Shown here: positions 12,311-25,164 of the stretch, piece after piece
Layout: each line of letters opens with the position of its first letter
Numbering within the stretch: the first letter of the stretch is position 1
DNA from: Anadara kagoshimensis
Taxonomy: Eukaryota; Mollusca; Bivalvia; Arcoida; Arcidae
NCBI GenBank assembly: GCA_021292105.1
Contig: CM037874.1
Coordinates: forward strand, 39,534,404-39,598,403
Reading direction: 5' to 3'
DNA: 64,000 nucleotides
The notes under the pieces: model-generated
Databases searched by the model: none
The model's input: the letters and a program-made list of their open reading frames with translations, nothing else
Told to the model about the DNA's origin: nothing
Program-made: the position numbers and the translations under genes

Positions 12311-13172
12311 CAATTAGCAAGCGTTGTGTATTTAAATTTAAAAATGGAAAACTATTGAAAGTCTGAGAGTGCCCGTTGCATACATTTGTTTTCAATAGAA
12401 AAACGTCACAACAAACATACTACAGCTTATGATCGCATGCTTAAATACAACTGTTTTATCAAAAGTTTTGAGTTTTCATTGATTTTATATTTAATTTCCA
12501 ATTTCCAACACACGTAAATAAAACACAACAATTGCATGTCAGATAATTTTTATCAATTGTCAATATCCAATTTTTCATTCATAAATCATGTGAATGTTTA
12601 ACTTTGTTTAACACTCCATAATTAGTAGTGAAGTCTCTACTATTCTCCCTCGGCTTCCGGAAAACACAATTAGTTACAGCGTGTTGAGTTACAGGGGCCA
12701 TTTCAGTATTTATTATCTTCTGAGAGAGTAAGGCGCCTATAGAATCGACAGTAATAAGACCTAGTTGAATGACGGTTTCCGATTTCATGGTTAAAGAAGT
12801 GTTTCGGAATAAGACTTAGAGAAATAGCTCTGTGTGCTATCAATGGAACCGTTTCTAATTAAAAGATCTGGTTCTTTTTGAAGAATGTTGTTGGATGTTT
12901 GATGTATTTTCTGCAGACTACTTGACATTTACTGTTATTGGGTATCGGTAATATTACTATATTCTATAACATTTTCGTGTACGATAAGTTATAACTTGTA
13001 TTCTAAAGCCATTCTCAGTATGTGGTTCGTATTAATGAATTGTCGCATGTGACGCTACATAAATACATTGTAAGACTTCTTAGAACTTAGTTTATTTTTA
13101 TTTTCCTCTTGAATTTTTTCTAAGAGTAAATGTTATGTATACGATTGTATCGTTAACGGTCACAGTCACTTA
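12311..13172. other. AT-rich stretch, no gene seen
   Basis: No recognisable coding or RNA feature. A 69-codon minus-strand frame at 12579-12788 resembles no known protein and has no supporting context. Confidence 0.4.
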
Positions 13173-13266
13173 ATGAAAATACGGTAAATCTGATAATGAA
13201 AATACGGTAAATCTGATAATGAAAATACGATAATGAAAATACGGTAAATCTAATAATGAAAATATA
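13173..13266. repeat. Short tandem repeat at transposon insertion site (left part)
   Basis: About four copies of a roughly 23-bp unit starting gaaaatacggtaaatctgat. The same unit resumes at 15944-15993, so the array was split by the TIR element that lies between. Confidence 0.8.
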
Positions 13267-15529
13267 TGGCACGCCTCACCAACAAAAGTTCGATAAAGTG
13301 CTTTAACGGTCGTTAAAGCGCTTTAACGAATTTAATGTTGCATTAGCGTCGATAACAAGAACAAAATTTCCACTATTTTTATTTAACGAACGATAAATGG
13401 ATATTGATTCGATAAAGCGCTTTAACGACCGATAAAGCGATTTACCGTTCGTTAAAGCGCTTTACCGTTCGTTAAAACGCTTTACCGTTCGTTAAAACGC
13501 TTTACCGTTCGTTAAAGCGCTTTATCGAGATTTTAGAGCTTATTACCGATATTTATATTGCATTACCGAATTATCGAACTCACAGAAAGTCTATTACCGT
13601 TTATCGAAAAATTCAGCCAATCAGAGGGCGTGTAACAAAATGTGAAAGTTACCGCCATCTTTGAAATCGAGGAAATTTGTCTAACAATAGACTCATTGTC
13701 AGTCCTCACAACAAAACAATGGCCTAACTAACAATCATCAACACACCAAAGGTTAATACAACAACACAATAATACCTCATTATACAAGCAAACAGAAGAC
13801 AAAAGCATTACTGAGATGTCAATTAAAAACAACATCTAAAGTTATTGCCACTAAAACAAAAGAAACATTGCTTGTCAATGAGAAAGTGTTGGTTCAGCCC
13901 AATCCTTGGTGAACAACAATGACTTGACACTTAAAAAGTTTTGAATGTGTGCATGTTTGTTATTAGATAAAAAAATAAAAAGAAATGAACATTATTTACA
14001 AATCACAGAGCATTTCATATGGACTTTAACTTCTGTATTAGGAAAATATAGTGTACAAAATTATAATGTTTTGGTTCATAGTATCATTATAACATTTTAC
14101 TGTTTACCTTATCAGTCCTTTAAATATAGAATTATTTTAACCTTTTTGAATATTTTGAGAGACAAAATTTTAAATAACTTGCAGGATACCCATAATTCAT
14201 TCCAGAATCAGATTGGACTATAGTTATATAAAAATTTCAAGATTTCTATTTTTACGCATTTTTGGACTTTAGATAAAAAATTTCGATAAATGACAAAATA
14301 GCAAAATATAAGGTTTAAATAAAAATAATTCAATAAGGGAAAATAATACAGAATTATGCCAATCAGCACTTCAATAGACTTGATAACCATTGACTATTTC
14401 ATAATTGTGTTTTGGGGCAATTAATTTGAATTTATCTAATAGATAGGCTGGAAAGTTTGAACATCATAAAATTATTTTTTTTTAGAAAAAATGCTTTCCT
14501 TTTACATGGGTAAGAACGGTTGAGTGTGAAAACTGGGAAATGGTCACAAGTATGCTTAAATACAATTGTACTTTTCTTTTAAATAGATTAATAGATTTAA
14601 GGTTCCTTGTCCAGTTGCAACTTTTTAATTATCTATTTCTTTAAAATTTTGCATGCACTAATGTTAATATGATAGCTACTGGATGCATTATCCTTTTACT
14701 ACGGCAAGAAAAATCATTGAAGAAAAATGATCAATTAAATGCTGTTATGAAACAATTGTTTGTTTAAATAAGAACCTTTAAATAAACTTTTTTAAATTCC
14801 TATCATGTATTAACAATAAAAAAATATATACTTTTTAAGTCAATATTTTATCATATTGTTAAAAAAAGTTTTATTTCAGAAGAAAATAATAATGAAATCA
14901 GAATTTAAAAACAAAACAAAACCAATATCATGTGTGTACAAATAAACTAATACTAAAATTGTATCAAGTTAATAAAAGTTAAATTAAATATATGGAATGA
15001 ACTGATGATCTATACCTGCAATTTCTACATCTTATCGAACTTACTGACTTTCTTTTCGTCTAGTAAATATAAATATAATAATATATAGATAAATTAATAC
15101 ATATAAATCTTACCTTGTCCCTCCATAATTGATTCCTGATTAATAAAAAATCCCACGACTTTTGTATCCAGTAATGAAGCCATTTGAGTAGATCTACCTT
15201 GGAATGACAGCCGATTGGATTACGAAAATTGACAATACATCGACAACACTGAACACTAATGTACCAATCGATGATTGATTGTCTTATTACAAAGTTTTTA
15301 ATAACTCTTGTGATTTTAATAGGTCAATTAAATCAGGCGAAACTAAAAAAATCAACAAGAATATGCGTGAAAGATACAATGATCGTCCATATTTAAAACA
15401 GGTTTTGTAACCATGTTTGTGCCAAAAAACTACAGTATCTGTTCTTATTATTATTATTATTTTGTAACCGGCTTGGTCCATGTGGATGCAAATGCCGTTA
15501 AAGTTACTATTACCATATTATTAAAAGCA

Positions 15530-15583
<54 letters not shown>

Positions 15584-15941
15584 TTATCGTGTTGATGAAG
15601 TGGTATCCAGGGACAATCAATGTAAATCATGCGATTAGCCAATCAAAACGCTCGTTACATATCTGTAACCATGACATATCGTATTAACGAATTATCGAAC
15701 ATATCGCATTAACGAATTATCGGACACATTCTTCATTACCGTTCGATAATTTTTAAAGACCGTTAAATCGCTTTATCGGTCGTTAAAGCGCTTTATCGAA
15801 TCTATATTTATTTATCGTTCGTTAAATAAAAATAGTGGAAATTTTGTTCTTGTTATCGACGCCAATGCAACATTAAACTCGTTAAAGCGCTTTAACGAAC
15901 GTTAAAGCACTTTATCGAACTTTTGTTGTCGAGGCGTGCCA
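13267..15941. mobile_element. 2.7 kb TIR transposon with palindromic subterminal repeats
   Basis: The ends are TGGCACGCCTC at 13267 and its complement ending at 15941. They are flanked by TA on both sides (13265-13266 and 15942-15943), a TA target duplication as in Tc1/mariner-type insertion. The inverted repeats match for about 175 bp (13267-13445 and 15765-15941). They contain many copies of palindromic words such as GTTAAAGCGCTTTAACG, with a further direct run at 13440-13530. The interior is AT-rich and contains an (AG)n run. No transposase was recognised; open frames at 13945-14223 and 14208-14390 look random. It is probably a non-autonomous element. Confidence 0.8.
15533..15581. repeat. 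(AG)n microsatellite
   Basis: About 24 GA dinucleotides in a row. It produces the Arg-Glu repeat frame on the plus strand and a Leu-Ser repeat frame on the minus strand, both artefacts. Confidence 0.95.
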
Positions 15942-15943
15942 TA

Positions 15944-15993
15944 AAAATACGGTAAATCTAATAATGAAAATACGGTAAATCTGATAATAAAAT
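15944..15993. repeat. Short tandem repeat at transposon insertion site (right part)
   Basis: About two copies of the same 23-bp unit as at 13173-13266, directly beyond the right transposon end. Confidence 0.75.
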
Positions 15994-16279
15994 ACTCAAA
16001 TTAGTGATATGTGTACATGTTTTATTCTTACCTAGAATTAGTCTTTGTATGACCTACATATATGCAGTTTAAATTCCCCATGAGTTGAACACCGTCTACT
16101 TTTACGAACTGCCATGTGCTACTTTTGAATTTGTATGAAATAATGCATTCAAGTACATGAAACTGCCGCCATTGCCACGTATTATACATGTTTACGTAAA
16201 CTCTGTTATTTTATTTTAGTATTAGGGTGACATTTATCACTTATCTTAATTATTTTTAAATGCATCAATTTACTTGTAT

Positions 16280-16324
<45 letters not shown>

Positions 16325-17315
16325 TTTTTTTTATTTTTACATGACGGAAAAAGGGGAAACCCTGATTCATGTTTACGTTAAATTTCAATTTGACTACGTC
16401 ATTATACGAACCTAAAGTAGTCCTTGAACAAATTTTTGAGGCCTTATATATCAGACTAATAGAATCTTACACAGGTAACATTGGAGACAAAGAGTTTCAA
16501 ACGAGGATGAATATTTTCCTGTCCACAACGAGCTTCGTTCGTGAGCTCAACCAGGGCGAGACAGGGAATCTTGGTAACGTGTGTGAGAAACACTTGTATC
16601 ATCAGTTCAGGAATGAATAAATACAATCAAAATGCAATAGTAATCGTAAAATAAAACACAGTAACTCCGTGTAGCGTTCGTCAGTGATAATTATTTAATT
16701 ATAGATTACACTGAGAAATTACAAAAACACACAATACAAATGTTTGATTAATTTACTACAAAACACAGAAATTACAGATAATTATCCTGACTGACACAAG
16801 GAATGATTAATTACGTTAAACGATTAGTCCTACATCAGAGAAAAACCAATTAACAACGTGTTACACTGACAACTTAAGGTGTTATATAACAAGATAGAGA
16901 AAAACAATTAAAGATGTTATTTGATAAAGGTCAAGGTAATAGCTTTAAAAGACGGGAATTCTTGGGAATTTTCTACTCTTATTCCATGAATACCTGTCTT
17001 GTAAGAGAATGATGTAGTAAATACTTGTAAGAGAACGATGTTCGTGTTTCAACACTTGTACCTCATCCTCAATACAATGATTGAGTTCAACAACTGCATA
17101 AACGTCACCACATATATTCAGTTTTCAAAATTACTACGGCACTATTACTTAAGGTTGTCATTTTAATGAATATTGTAATTCCAGGAGGTTAAATTCATTA
17201 AGAAGGTTCTAAAATATTGAAATATGAATAAACCTGATATAAACGACTGTGTTCAAGTTTTAAGTCCTATCAAATAAAAGTAAATAAATATTATAGTCAT
17301 CTATAACCGGTACAT
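15994..17315. other. No recognised gene; (TTTA)n microsatellite inside
   Basis: Contains a (TTTA)n microsatellite at about 16275-16320. An 83-codon plus-strand frame at 16369-16620 has mixed composition and is not repeat-derived, but it resembles no family I recognise and has no clear splice or promoter context. It is recorded only as a weak candidate. Confidence 0.4.
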
Positions 17316-17931
17316 TTAACAATTGAACTGTCTAGAAATGCGGTTCATAGTCGATATGAACGCAATTGATATGCCAGCAAACTTAATAACGCGCGTTAGT
17401 TAGCGCGTTATGATTAGTTTGCCTTGCATATCAATTGCGTTCATATCGACTATTAACCGCATTTTTAAACAGTTCAGTTGTTATATTTACGTTTAAAACT
17501 ATTTTCTTTTCTTTTTCTTGGTTCAAAATCATTTTAGAAAATTTTAATTCCGCGCTTTGTCAACAACGATTTTCGATTAACGGAACAGCAGATCCAACTG
17601 ATCAGCTGTGCAGTTTGGCGCCAGAAATTCTAGGACAAAATAGTGCGTGGAAAAAACAACAAATTGCATACAAAATTTCTACTAAATTGTTCATTTTTTA
17701 TTAAATACAATTATTTCAAGTAATTCGATATCACGGGATGTAAACAAACTTTATTTTTATGTCAATATAGTTCCGGTTTTGTGTATTTCATATTGCGTAT
17801 TCATACGCCGATTGTTGTCAATGGAATTCCCGTGACGTCACCAAGGTAGATCTTGCAGTTCATAGCCGATATGAACGCAATTGCTCTGAAACCTTGTGTA
17901 GAAGACAGAAAACAGACGAAATGTAAATATA
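17316..17931 (+). mobile_element. Foldback repeat element, copy 1
   Basis: A 616-bp repeat that occurs again, inverted, at 45956-46582. It starts with a large hairpin: about 17316-17395 pairs with about 17400-17480, both arms carrying GCGGTT...CGATATGAACGC and reading outward to AACTGT. The core GTTCATAGYCGATATGAACG recurs a third time near 17857, close to the other end. No protein is encoded; the 89-codon frame at 17435-17704 is broken in the other copy. Confidence 0.75.
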
Positions 17932-18927
17932 CACATGTATGCTGTACGTTTGAAATCTTATCTTAAAAATCTTATATAATTTTATGGCCCATGTTCAGAT
18001 TTTAACTTAATATTTCACATTTCCATATTTTTCCAGAAAAACATATCCGTGATAATTAGCGAGTCACGTGATATGTTAAGTCACGTGTAAATAATCACGT
18101 GCTGATAACATTAATTGTAGTCCCATTTGTATCAGAGAGAAATCGATTTTAAATCAAACTCCAGTGTAACAATTTGATTTATGATGGGATAAAATGCACC
18201 AAATTATACGCTTTATTGCTCAGTCAAACAGCTATTGTAAATAACAGTCAGAATATCCATAAAAAGACATGAATTTATCTAAACTCACTGTGGCGTAACA
18301 TTTCTATGTTTTTTACCATTTATCTTTTACGGATTTTGCCACAACTTACCACAAGTTTATCAAGGTATTATCTAACTTATATTATTTACGCTTTAAATGG
18401 AGAAAGTAATTTCATAATCTACCGATTGATCGTTCATGTGACAATTCATACATTTTTAAAGACTCTTTAACAGAAAAGTTACCCCCCCCCATCCCCCCCC
18501 ACACACACACACAATTATATGTACTATTTACTTAAGGGTTAAATTGGTTAGATCAATAGTTTCGATTTCAAAGAAAACAAGGGATTTGTAAAATATAAAC
18601 AAATATTTCTAAAAATATCAATTAAAATAAATAAATTACAGTAGCGCTCGCTCAGATTCGAGCCCAAGTCCTACAGAACCTAGCAAGGACGGGTTGTAGA
18701 CAAAATAGATTGAGCTACCGACCAAAAGCAAATGTTAAACATATTGTCATTGGTTGTTGATTCAATATTTGGAATAACCATTGGTTGTAGTTGGATGACC
18801 AGGGCTTTACTAATGTCCTTTTTGTATTGTTAGTTCCGGATAACATTTTATCATTATGTCTGTGTCTGCCTGTTAAGTGTCGATAGTTTTATAATGAGTG
18901 GTCTCTATACTAATAATAATATAGTCC
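17932..18927. other. No gene seen; C-run and (CA)n tract
   Basis: Two C runs followed by (CA)n lie at about 18482-18514. Apart from the tRNA-like sequence at 18636-18725 nothing was recognised. Confidence 0.4.
18636..18725 (-). pseudogene. tRNA-like relic
   Basis: On the minus strand GGTCGGTAGCTCAAT resembles a 5' half with an A box, and GGGCTCGAATC further on resembles a B box at suitable spacing. A full cloverleaf could not be drawn, so it is at best a tRNA pseudogene or SINE head. Confidence 0.3.
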
Positions 18928-19946
18928 GTGAACTAGGTGGATCCACCGTGCACCCCCCCCCCCCCAGGATCCTCCGACACCACTTTTTTCTGGTACCTTA
19001 GGGTGTCTAGTAATGGAATCGGGATGTTTCTCAGAAATAAGTTGGGATGCTCTTCATGAAAAACTTCAATATTTAAGAGTACCTGAAAGTTTTCAGTAAA
19101 TTTCTCTATTAGGGATAGGGGAACGTTTTTATCTTTGTTTTCAATATTATTATGCAGATACAGATTATATTTGGTACCATTGTAAAGGGAACATGTTCAG
19201 CTTTTATAAAATACAAAGTTGGTTGATGTAACTGCTTCTATGTTGTCACCATGACGTCATAAACACAAGTTTTGAGGAAAAACGCTATAAAATCGTGTCA
19301 TTTTATCCTTTATAAAATTATTTCTGTACAGCATAATAAAACACATTAAGACAAAGTATGTTTTCCATTTACTTAATGAATTGTAGTTATAAATGATCAT
19401 ATATTCTCATCTTCGATAAAAGACACCACTCTATTAGAAAAAATATATTAAAGATAGCCATTTTTTAAAAAATGATCGAAACGGGGTAGGGGAACGTTTT
19501 TATCTTTGTTGTCGATGATATTATGTAGATATAGATCATATTTGGTATCATTGTAAAGGGAACAGCTTCAGCTTTTATAAAGTACAAACTTGATTGGTGT
19601 AGCTATTACTGTGACGTTTCTATGACGTCATAAACTCAATTTTTGAAGAAAAACGCTATAGAATCATTTGAAATTATACTATATGAATTTATTTCTGTAC
19701 CACCCAATAAAACACATTGAGACACTGTATGCTTTTCATTTACTTCATCAATTGGTGTTATAGATGATCATAATTCTCATTTTAAAGAAAAGACGCCACT
19801 CTGTTATGAAAAATATATTGATTTAAAGATACCCTTTTATTTAAAGTTGATCGAATCTTAAGATTAATAGTTTTCACGATTAAAGTGACCCAGTATGTTT
19901 CTTTGTATAAATAATAATATCATCATCATCATCATCATCATCATAG

Positions 19947-20008
<62 letters not shown>

Positions 20009-20512
20009 ACAACATCATCATCATCATCATCAATTTTTTATACATTCATGACAATACAAATTTACAAAATGCCCAACATCATCACCCATTATTCTATAGC
20101 TAACAAAAAGCTGAATTAATAATCTTAGTTTGAGAATGACTTTAGTTCTTATCATTGCCATAGTGATTTAGCAGTTGTTTTAATGGTGGAGATATGCCAC
20201 AGGGTTGTTATTTGCATCTAGAGCAGTGGAAACCTAACATACGTGTGGTTTCTGCCGTAGACTAGTTGTAGCGAAAATGAAACATATAGAATATTTCTTT
20301 TGCCTCACTATCAAGACTCTTGCAGTGCCTCCTCTTAGCAACATTCAGGAACTGTACAGGTGAATTTGTGGGAGGTTTTCCAGCAGCTACAGTCACAGAG
20401 ATGCAGTTCCGTCATGTTTTCAAACATTCATAAGCAAAATCATAGAATTTTTTAACATTATCATCCATTATCCTTATAACATATGCTTTATCAGTACAAT
20501 GCATTATAAAGA
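18928..20512 (+). repeat. Left arm of 5 kb inverted repeat
   Basis: This roughly 1.6 kb arm pairs with 22336-23938 over its whole length, with scattered mismatches. It begins with a GTGAACTAGGTGGATCCACC-like end followed by a C-run. It then contains two direct copies of a roughly 385-bp unit (about 19105-19490 and 19485-19870), each with a TAGGGGAACGTTTTTATC word and a TGACGTCATAA site. A (TCA)n microsatellite follows. Confidence 0.85.
19914..20030. repeat. (TCA)n microsatellite
   Basis: Trinucleotide run with a few interruptions. It yields the poly-Ser frame at 19895-20119, which is an artefact. A (TGA)n run sits at the mirror position in the other arm. Confidence 0.95.
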
Positions 20513-22335
20513 CATAGTTCAAATAGTTCCAATATAGTTCCCAACAATATATGGCCATTAGAGGTTTTTTTCAATTTAAACGATTCTATTCTTTCTCACC
20601 AAAAGCTTTGGCCTTCTACTCTAACACTTGCCCTTTGGTGGTTTTCTGAGCGTATGTCCAATTCAGTTCCACCGGTACCGTTTCTACACCATATAAGAGG
20701 GACGATTTTACATTTGAGTTGGATATTTGATTTTTGTTCTTAGTGGCAGACTAGCTTTCCATATGTTTCTTTATAATTTTGAATGCTTTTCTGGATATTT
20801 TTATTCTTTCCTTGATGCCCCGTTCTGTTTCTTCTTTAGCAACAAGTAACAGAGCTCAATTACCTCTTCAATTTATAACTATCTTAATTTATACCTTTTG
20901 TTGTATTGTTGTTCAACATTTTGTTTCGTTTGAGTTGATCTTCAGTCCAGTTTTTAAAACTGTTTCGTTTAGTAGAGTGGTCTTTATCTACATTTGATTT
21001 AATGTGAGGGTCAATAGCGTATATCAGCGAAGCCCATATATTCTATCTCGGGTGTTAGTGTCCATTGTATTCCATTTATTGCAATTAAAGGTGATTTGTG
21101 TTTGTATACAGCTTTGACATACTCCTGTATTCACATAAAATGTTTGGGGATAGTTTTCTCTTTTGATACCTTAACAAATGTACACTTAGTATTTATGAAT
21201 GTATAATGCATAGTGCCATTCTACTGACTGTTCTATACCTGGGCATGGCAATTTGGTCTGTGTAAGATTTTTTTTTCCTAAAACCAGCTTGTTTTGTTCA
21301 GAGCACCTAGTACCTCTTCTATTCCATCTTTTAGTCTATGAAGGATGATCTTTGACAGTATTTTCTCAGCTACATTGGGTAGTATGGTGCCTCTCCAGTT
21401 CTTACATCTCCATTTTCTACCCTCTTGAGTAGGTTAATGAGATAGTCCTACCATTGTGTTGGAATATAATTTCTCTTATCCAGATGATGCACAGTAATTT
21501 AGATATTTATTTAGGTCCTATAGCTTTTCCTTTTTCATGTTGATTTATACTTTTTTATTTCTTTTTTGTTGGCACCCTTCCTTATTTTATTATCAAAGGT
21601 ATGTGGTGTTATGTCCAATATTTCTTATGGAGGTGCTCTTTTGGTATATAGTTAAAATGTTCAGCCCATCTTTCCTCTGTTGTGATCTCTTTTTTCATCC
21701 TTTCCTTACACCGGTCTGTCTGTGTTTGCTGGTTTACCTGTGTGTTTCTTTGTTTTTAGGTATAGATTTTCTAAGTTTCATTAGCTACTATTTCTTGTGC
21801 GGTTACAATATTTTCCATCTTCCATATATTTTCGTTCATCACTTGTTTGTGTTCCTTTATATTTCTTCCTTTGCCTCCTCATACTCCCTTCATACTAATA
21901 TTTTGCTAATCTGGTTCTGTTATTTGTTATTTTCTATTGTATTTCCTTGGGATATTTTGTCCCGTGTTTCCTCTGACAACCATATTCTAGGTGTCGATAT
22001 ACCGGTATGCCCTTTTTATGACATCCCAGCTCTCATTATTATCACCCATAGCTGTTAAAGCATAAAACCTGTTCTTCAGACTAATCTTAATTCTTCTTTC
22101 TTTTCCAGTTGTTTCAATTTTCTAACATTAAACTCATGTTCTGTTTTTTTTCAGGATTTGTTTGGCTGCTTTTATTTATATCTTTGTCATGATAAATTGG
22201 TGGTTCGAGTTGACATCTGCTCCATGCATTGCCCTGGCATTGTATAGACTCCTCCTACATTTTTTCTATGGTTATACGGTCAATGATTTTTCTGGTGATA
22301 CCGATGTTACTTTATGTCAATCTTTGTGTCGAAAT
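20513..22335 (-). mobile_element. LINE (endonuclease-reverse transcriptase) remnant
   Basis: Minus-strand translation in several frames gives the landmarks of a non-LTR retrotransposon in the right order. Near 22250-22200 is GADVNSNH, the place of the endonuclease D-H block. RWAEHFN follows near 21650, NWRGTILPNVAEKILSKI near 21400, and AGFRKK plus DQIAT near 21280-21240. The sequence NGIQWTLT followed by GFAD lies near 21080-21040, where the F-A-D-D catalytic motif is expected. Stops and frameshifts occur throughout, so it cannot make a working enzyme. It fills the loop between the two arms of the inverted repeat almost exactly. The clade is not assigned with certainty; the motifs resemble a LINE type common in molluscs and lancelets. 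Confidence 0.7.
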
Positions 22336-22782
22336 AATGTACCTCATTGTAGTGATAAAGCATAAAGATAATAAATAATATCTTTAGAAAATTTCTATGA
22401 TTTTGCTCATAACTGTTTGAAAAATGATGGAACTGCATCTCTGGGACTGTAGCTGCTTCGAAATCTAGCACAAATTCATCTTGGGTTAGTAGGATATACA
22501 GTTGGTAGTAAAGTAAAAAATTATTCTTGATGTTTCCTATTCGCTACAACTAGTCAACGGCAGAAATCGCATTTTAGGTTTCCACTGCTCTAGCTGCATA
22601 TAACAACCCTGTGGCATATGCCTACCATTGAAACACCTACTAAATCACCATTGGTAATACTTTGAACTAAAAGTCATTCTCAAACTAAGATATTAATTAA
22701 GCTTTTTGTTAGCTATAGAATAAAGGGTGATGATGTTGGACATTTTTGTAAATTTGTATTGTTATGAATGTATTTAAAAAAT

Positions 22783-22841
<59 letters not shown>

Positions 22842-22845
22842 TTGT

Positions 22846-22913
<68 letters not shown>

Positions 22914-23938
22914 CCATCATAATGATGATGATGATGATGATGATGATATTATTATTTATACAAAGAAACATACTAGGTCACTTTAATCGTGAAAACTTTA
23001 ATCTTAAGATTCGATCAACTTTAATAAAAGGGTATCTTTAAATCAATATATTTTCATAACAGAGTGGCGTCTTTTCTTAAAATGAGAATTATGATCTCTA
23101 TAACACCAATTGATGAAGTAAATAAAGCATACAGTGTCTCAATGTGTTTTATTGGTGGTACAGAAATAAATTCATATAGTATAATTTCAAATGATTCTAT
23201 AGCGTTTTTCTTCAAAAATTGAGTTTATGACGTCATAGAAAACGTCACAGTAAATAGCTACACCAATCAAGTTTGTACTTTATAAAAGCTGAAGCTGTTC
23301 CCTTTACAATGATACCAATATGATCTATATCTACATAATATCATCGACAACAAAGATAAAAACGTTCCCCTACCCCGTTTCGATCATTTTTAAAAAATGG
23401 CTATCTTTAATATATTTTTTCTAATAGAGTGGTGTCTTTTATCGAAGATGAGAATATATGATCATTTATAACTACAATTCATTAAGTAAATGGAAAACAT
23501 ACTTTGTCTTAATGTGTTTATTATGCTGTATAGAAATAATTTTATAAAGGATAAATGACACGATTTTATAGCGTTTTTCCTCAAAAACTTGTGTTTATGA
23601 CGTCATGGTGACGACATAGAAGCAGCTACATCAACCAACTTTGTATTTTATAAAAGCTGAACATGTTCCCTTTACAATGGTACCAAATATGATCTGTATC
23701 TGCATAATAATATTGAAAACAAAGATAAAAACGTTCCCCTACCCCTAATAGAGAAATTTACTGAAAACTTTCAGGTACTCTTAAATATTGAAGTTTTTCA
23801 TGAAGAGCATCCCAACTTATATCTGGGAACATCTCCGATTCCATTACTAGACACCCTAAGGTACTAGAAAAAAGTGGTGTCGGAGGATCCTGGGGGGTGC
23901 ACGGTGGGTCCACCTAGCCCACGGTCTAATATATAGCC
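22336..23938 (-). repeat. Right arm of 5 kb inverted repeat
   Basis: Reverse complement of 18928-20512, including both 385-bp subunits, the TGACGTCATA words and the trinucleotide run. It ends with GTGCACGGTGGGTCCACC, matching the outer end of the left arm. Confidence 0.85.
22780..22945. repeat. (TGA)n microsatellite
   Basis: Mirror copy of the (TCA)n run at 19914-20030, about 50 bp longer. The poly-Ser minus-strand frame at 22774-22971 is an artefact. Confidence 0.95.
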
Positions 23939-24309
23939 GAACATAATGTCATGAACCATCTAGCTGCAGACGAGCACTTGATATAAAAACAAAATGATGA
24001 CCAGGTGGTGTGGCTTAAGTACTTTTTTTCGAGGGCCTAAATCTTGACTTACTTGACTTATGTCCATCTCTCCTTGTGGAGAATTGGGCCTAAATCATGC
24101 AACACATATTAAACCAAAAGTCCCCAGACATTAAACGTTTTGTTTTAATTAAGATTAGACAAATACTCTTTATGATTTTTATATTATCGTTCTTCAATTG
24201 AATGCAGAACATTTCCAATGCAGAACATAGCTCGTATTACATGTAATTGTTATCAGTTTTTAGTTATTGATGATTATATTTAATTATATTGTCAAACTTT
24301 CCTCTTCTG
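23939..24309. other. Spacer, no gene seen
   Basis: No recognised feature between the inverted repeat and the next minisatellite. Confidence 0.4.
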
Positions 24310-24556
24310 ATACAATAACTTTAACTTATATGATACTTACAAGACATTTTCACATTCATTAGGTACACAAAGATTAACTTTAACTTATATGATACTTACA
24401 AGACATTTTCACATTCATTAGGTACACAAAGATTAACTTTAACTTATATGATACTTACAAGACATTTTCACATTCATTAGGTACACAAAGATTAACTTTA
24501 ACTTATATGATACTTACAAGACATTTCACATTCATTTGGTACACAAAGATTAACTT
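24310..24556. repeat. 59-bp minisatellite, ~4 units
   Basis: Four nearly identical units starting aactttaacttatatgatac. The last has a short deletion. Confidence 0.9.
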
Positions 24557-25164
24557 TTTATTGTTGACTTTAAGTTATCAAACTTTATTTTCCCTTGTGG
24601 TACCTGCAATATTCACATGAAGGATTGGCGAACATCAAGCTAATAAACTGGAAAGTAAGATTACAGTTCTAACGCTAATTTCTCTGCTGCTGAATCCATT
24701 TAAGTATCTCAAAAATCCTATTAACAGCCTTAAGATCTTATAATGAGAGCCATTACAGTTTTATTATCTTCTGTCGTATAATTTACACAAATATTTATTA
24801 GTTAACTTGTTGAAGTAATGTCTTAAGTTACAGTTGTAATACAAATCTCTAACGGGTTTAATGTTTTATATAGATTTATCATTTTGTGTGAAAATATTTT
24901 ATTTTCTTGCTCTCGGTTGAGTTTGATGTAAAAAGTACACGTGCACGTGCATGTTTTTAGCTATAAATCACTTGATTACATTTGAAAAATTGTTAATTAT
25001 TTTTATGGGGTTTTTAATTGAAATCGATGGCGGGTTTCATGTGCTTTACTTTTCCAATTGATTTTTTTAAATCAATATGCGACATAATGTGGTTCAATGA
25101 AATACTTTTATATATTCTAAAATCACCTGCAGTTTAAACATTTGTTTATAAGTTTAGTAAATTA
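24557..25164. other. AT-rich spacer, no gene seen
   Basis: Nothing recognised on either strand. Confidence 0.4.

Noticed and set aside
14997..15025. A CTGATGA word suggesting another hammerhead
   Set aside because: No GAAA partner, stem II or GTC triplet at suitable spacing.
19895..20119. Poly-serine frame (and its partner at 22774-22971)
   Set aside because: Product of a trinucleotide microsatellite.
21537..22058. 173-codon hydrophobic plus-strand frame
   Set aside because: It is the antisense of the LINE remnant, whose minus-strand translation shows real RT and endonuclease landmarks.
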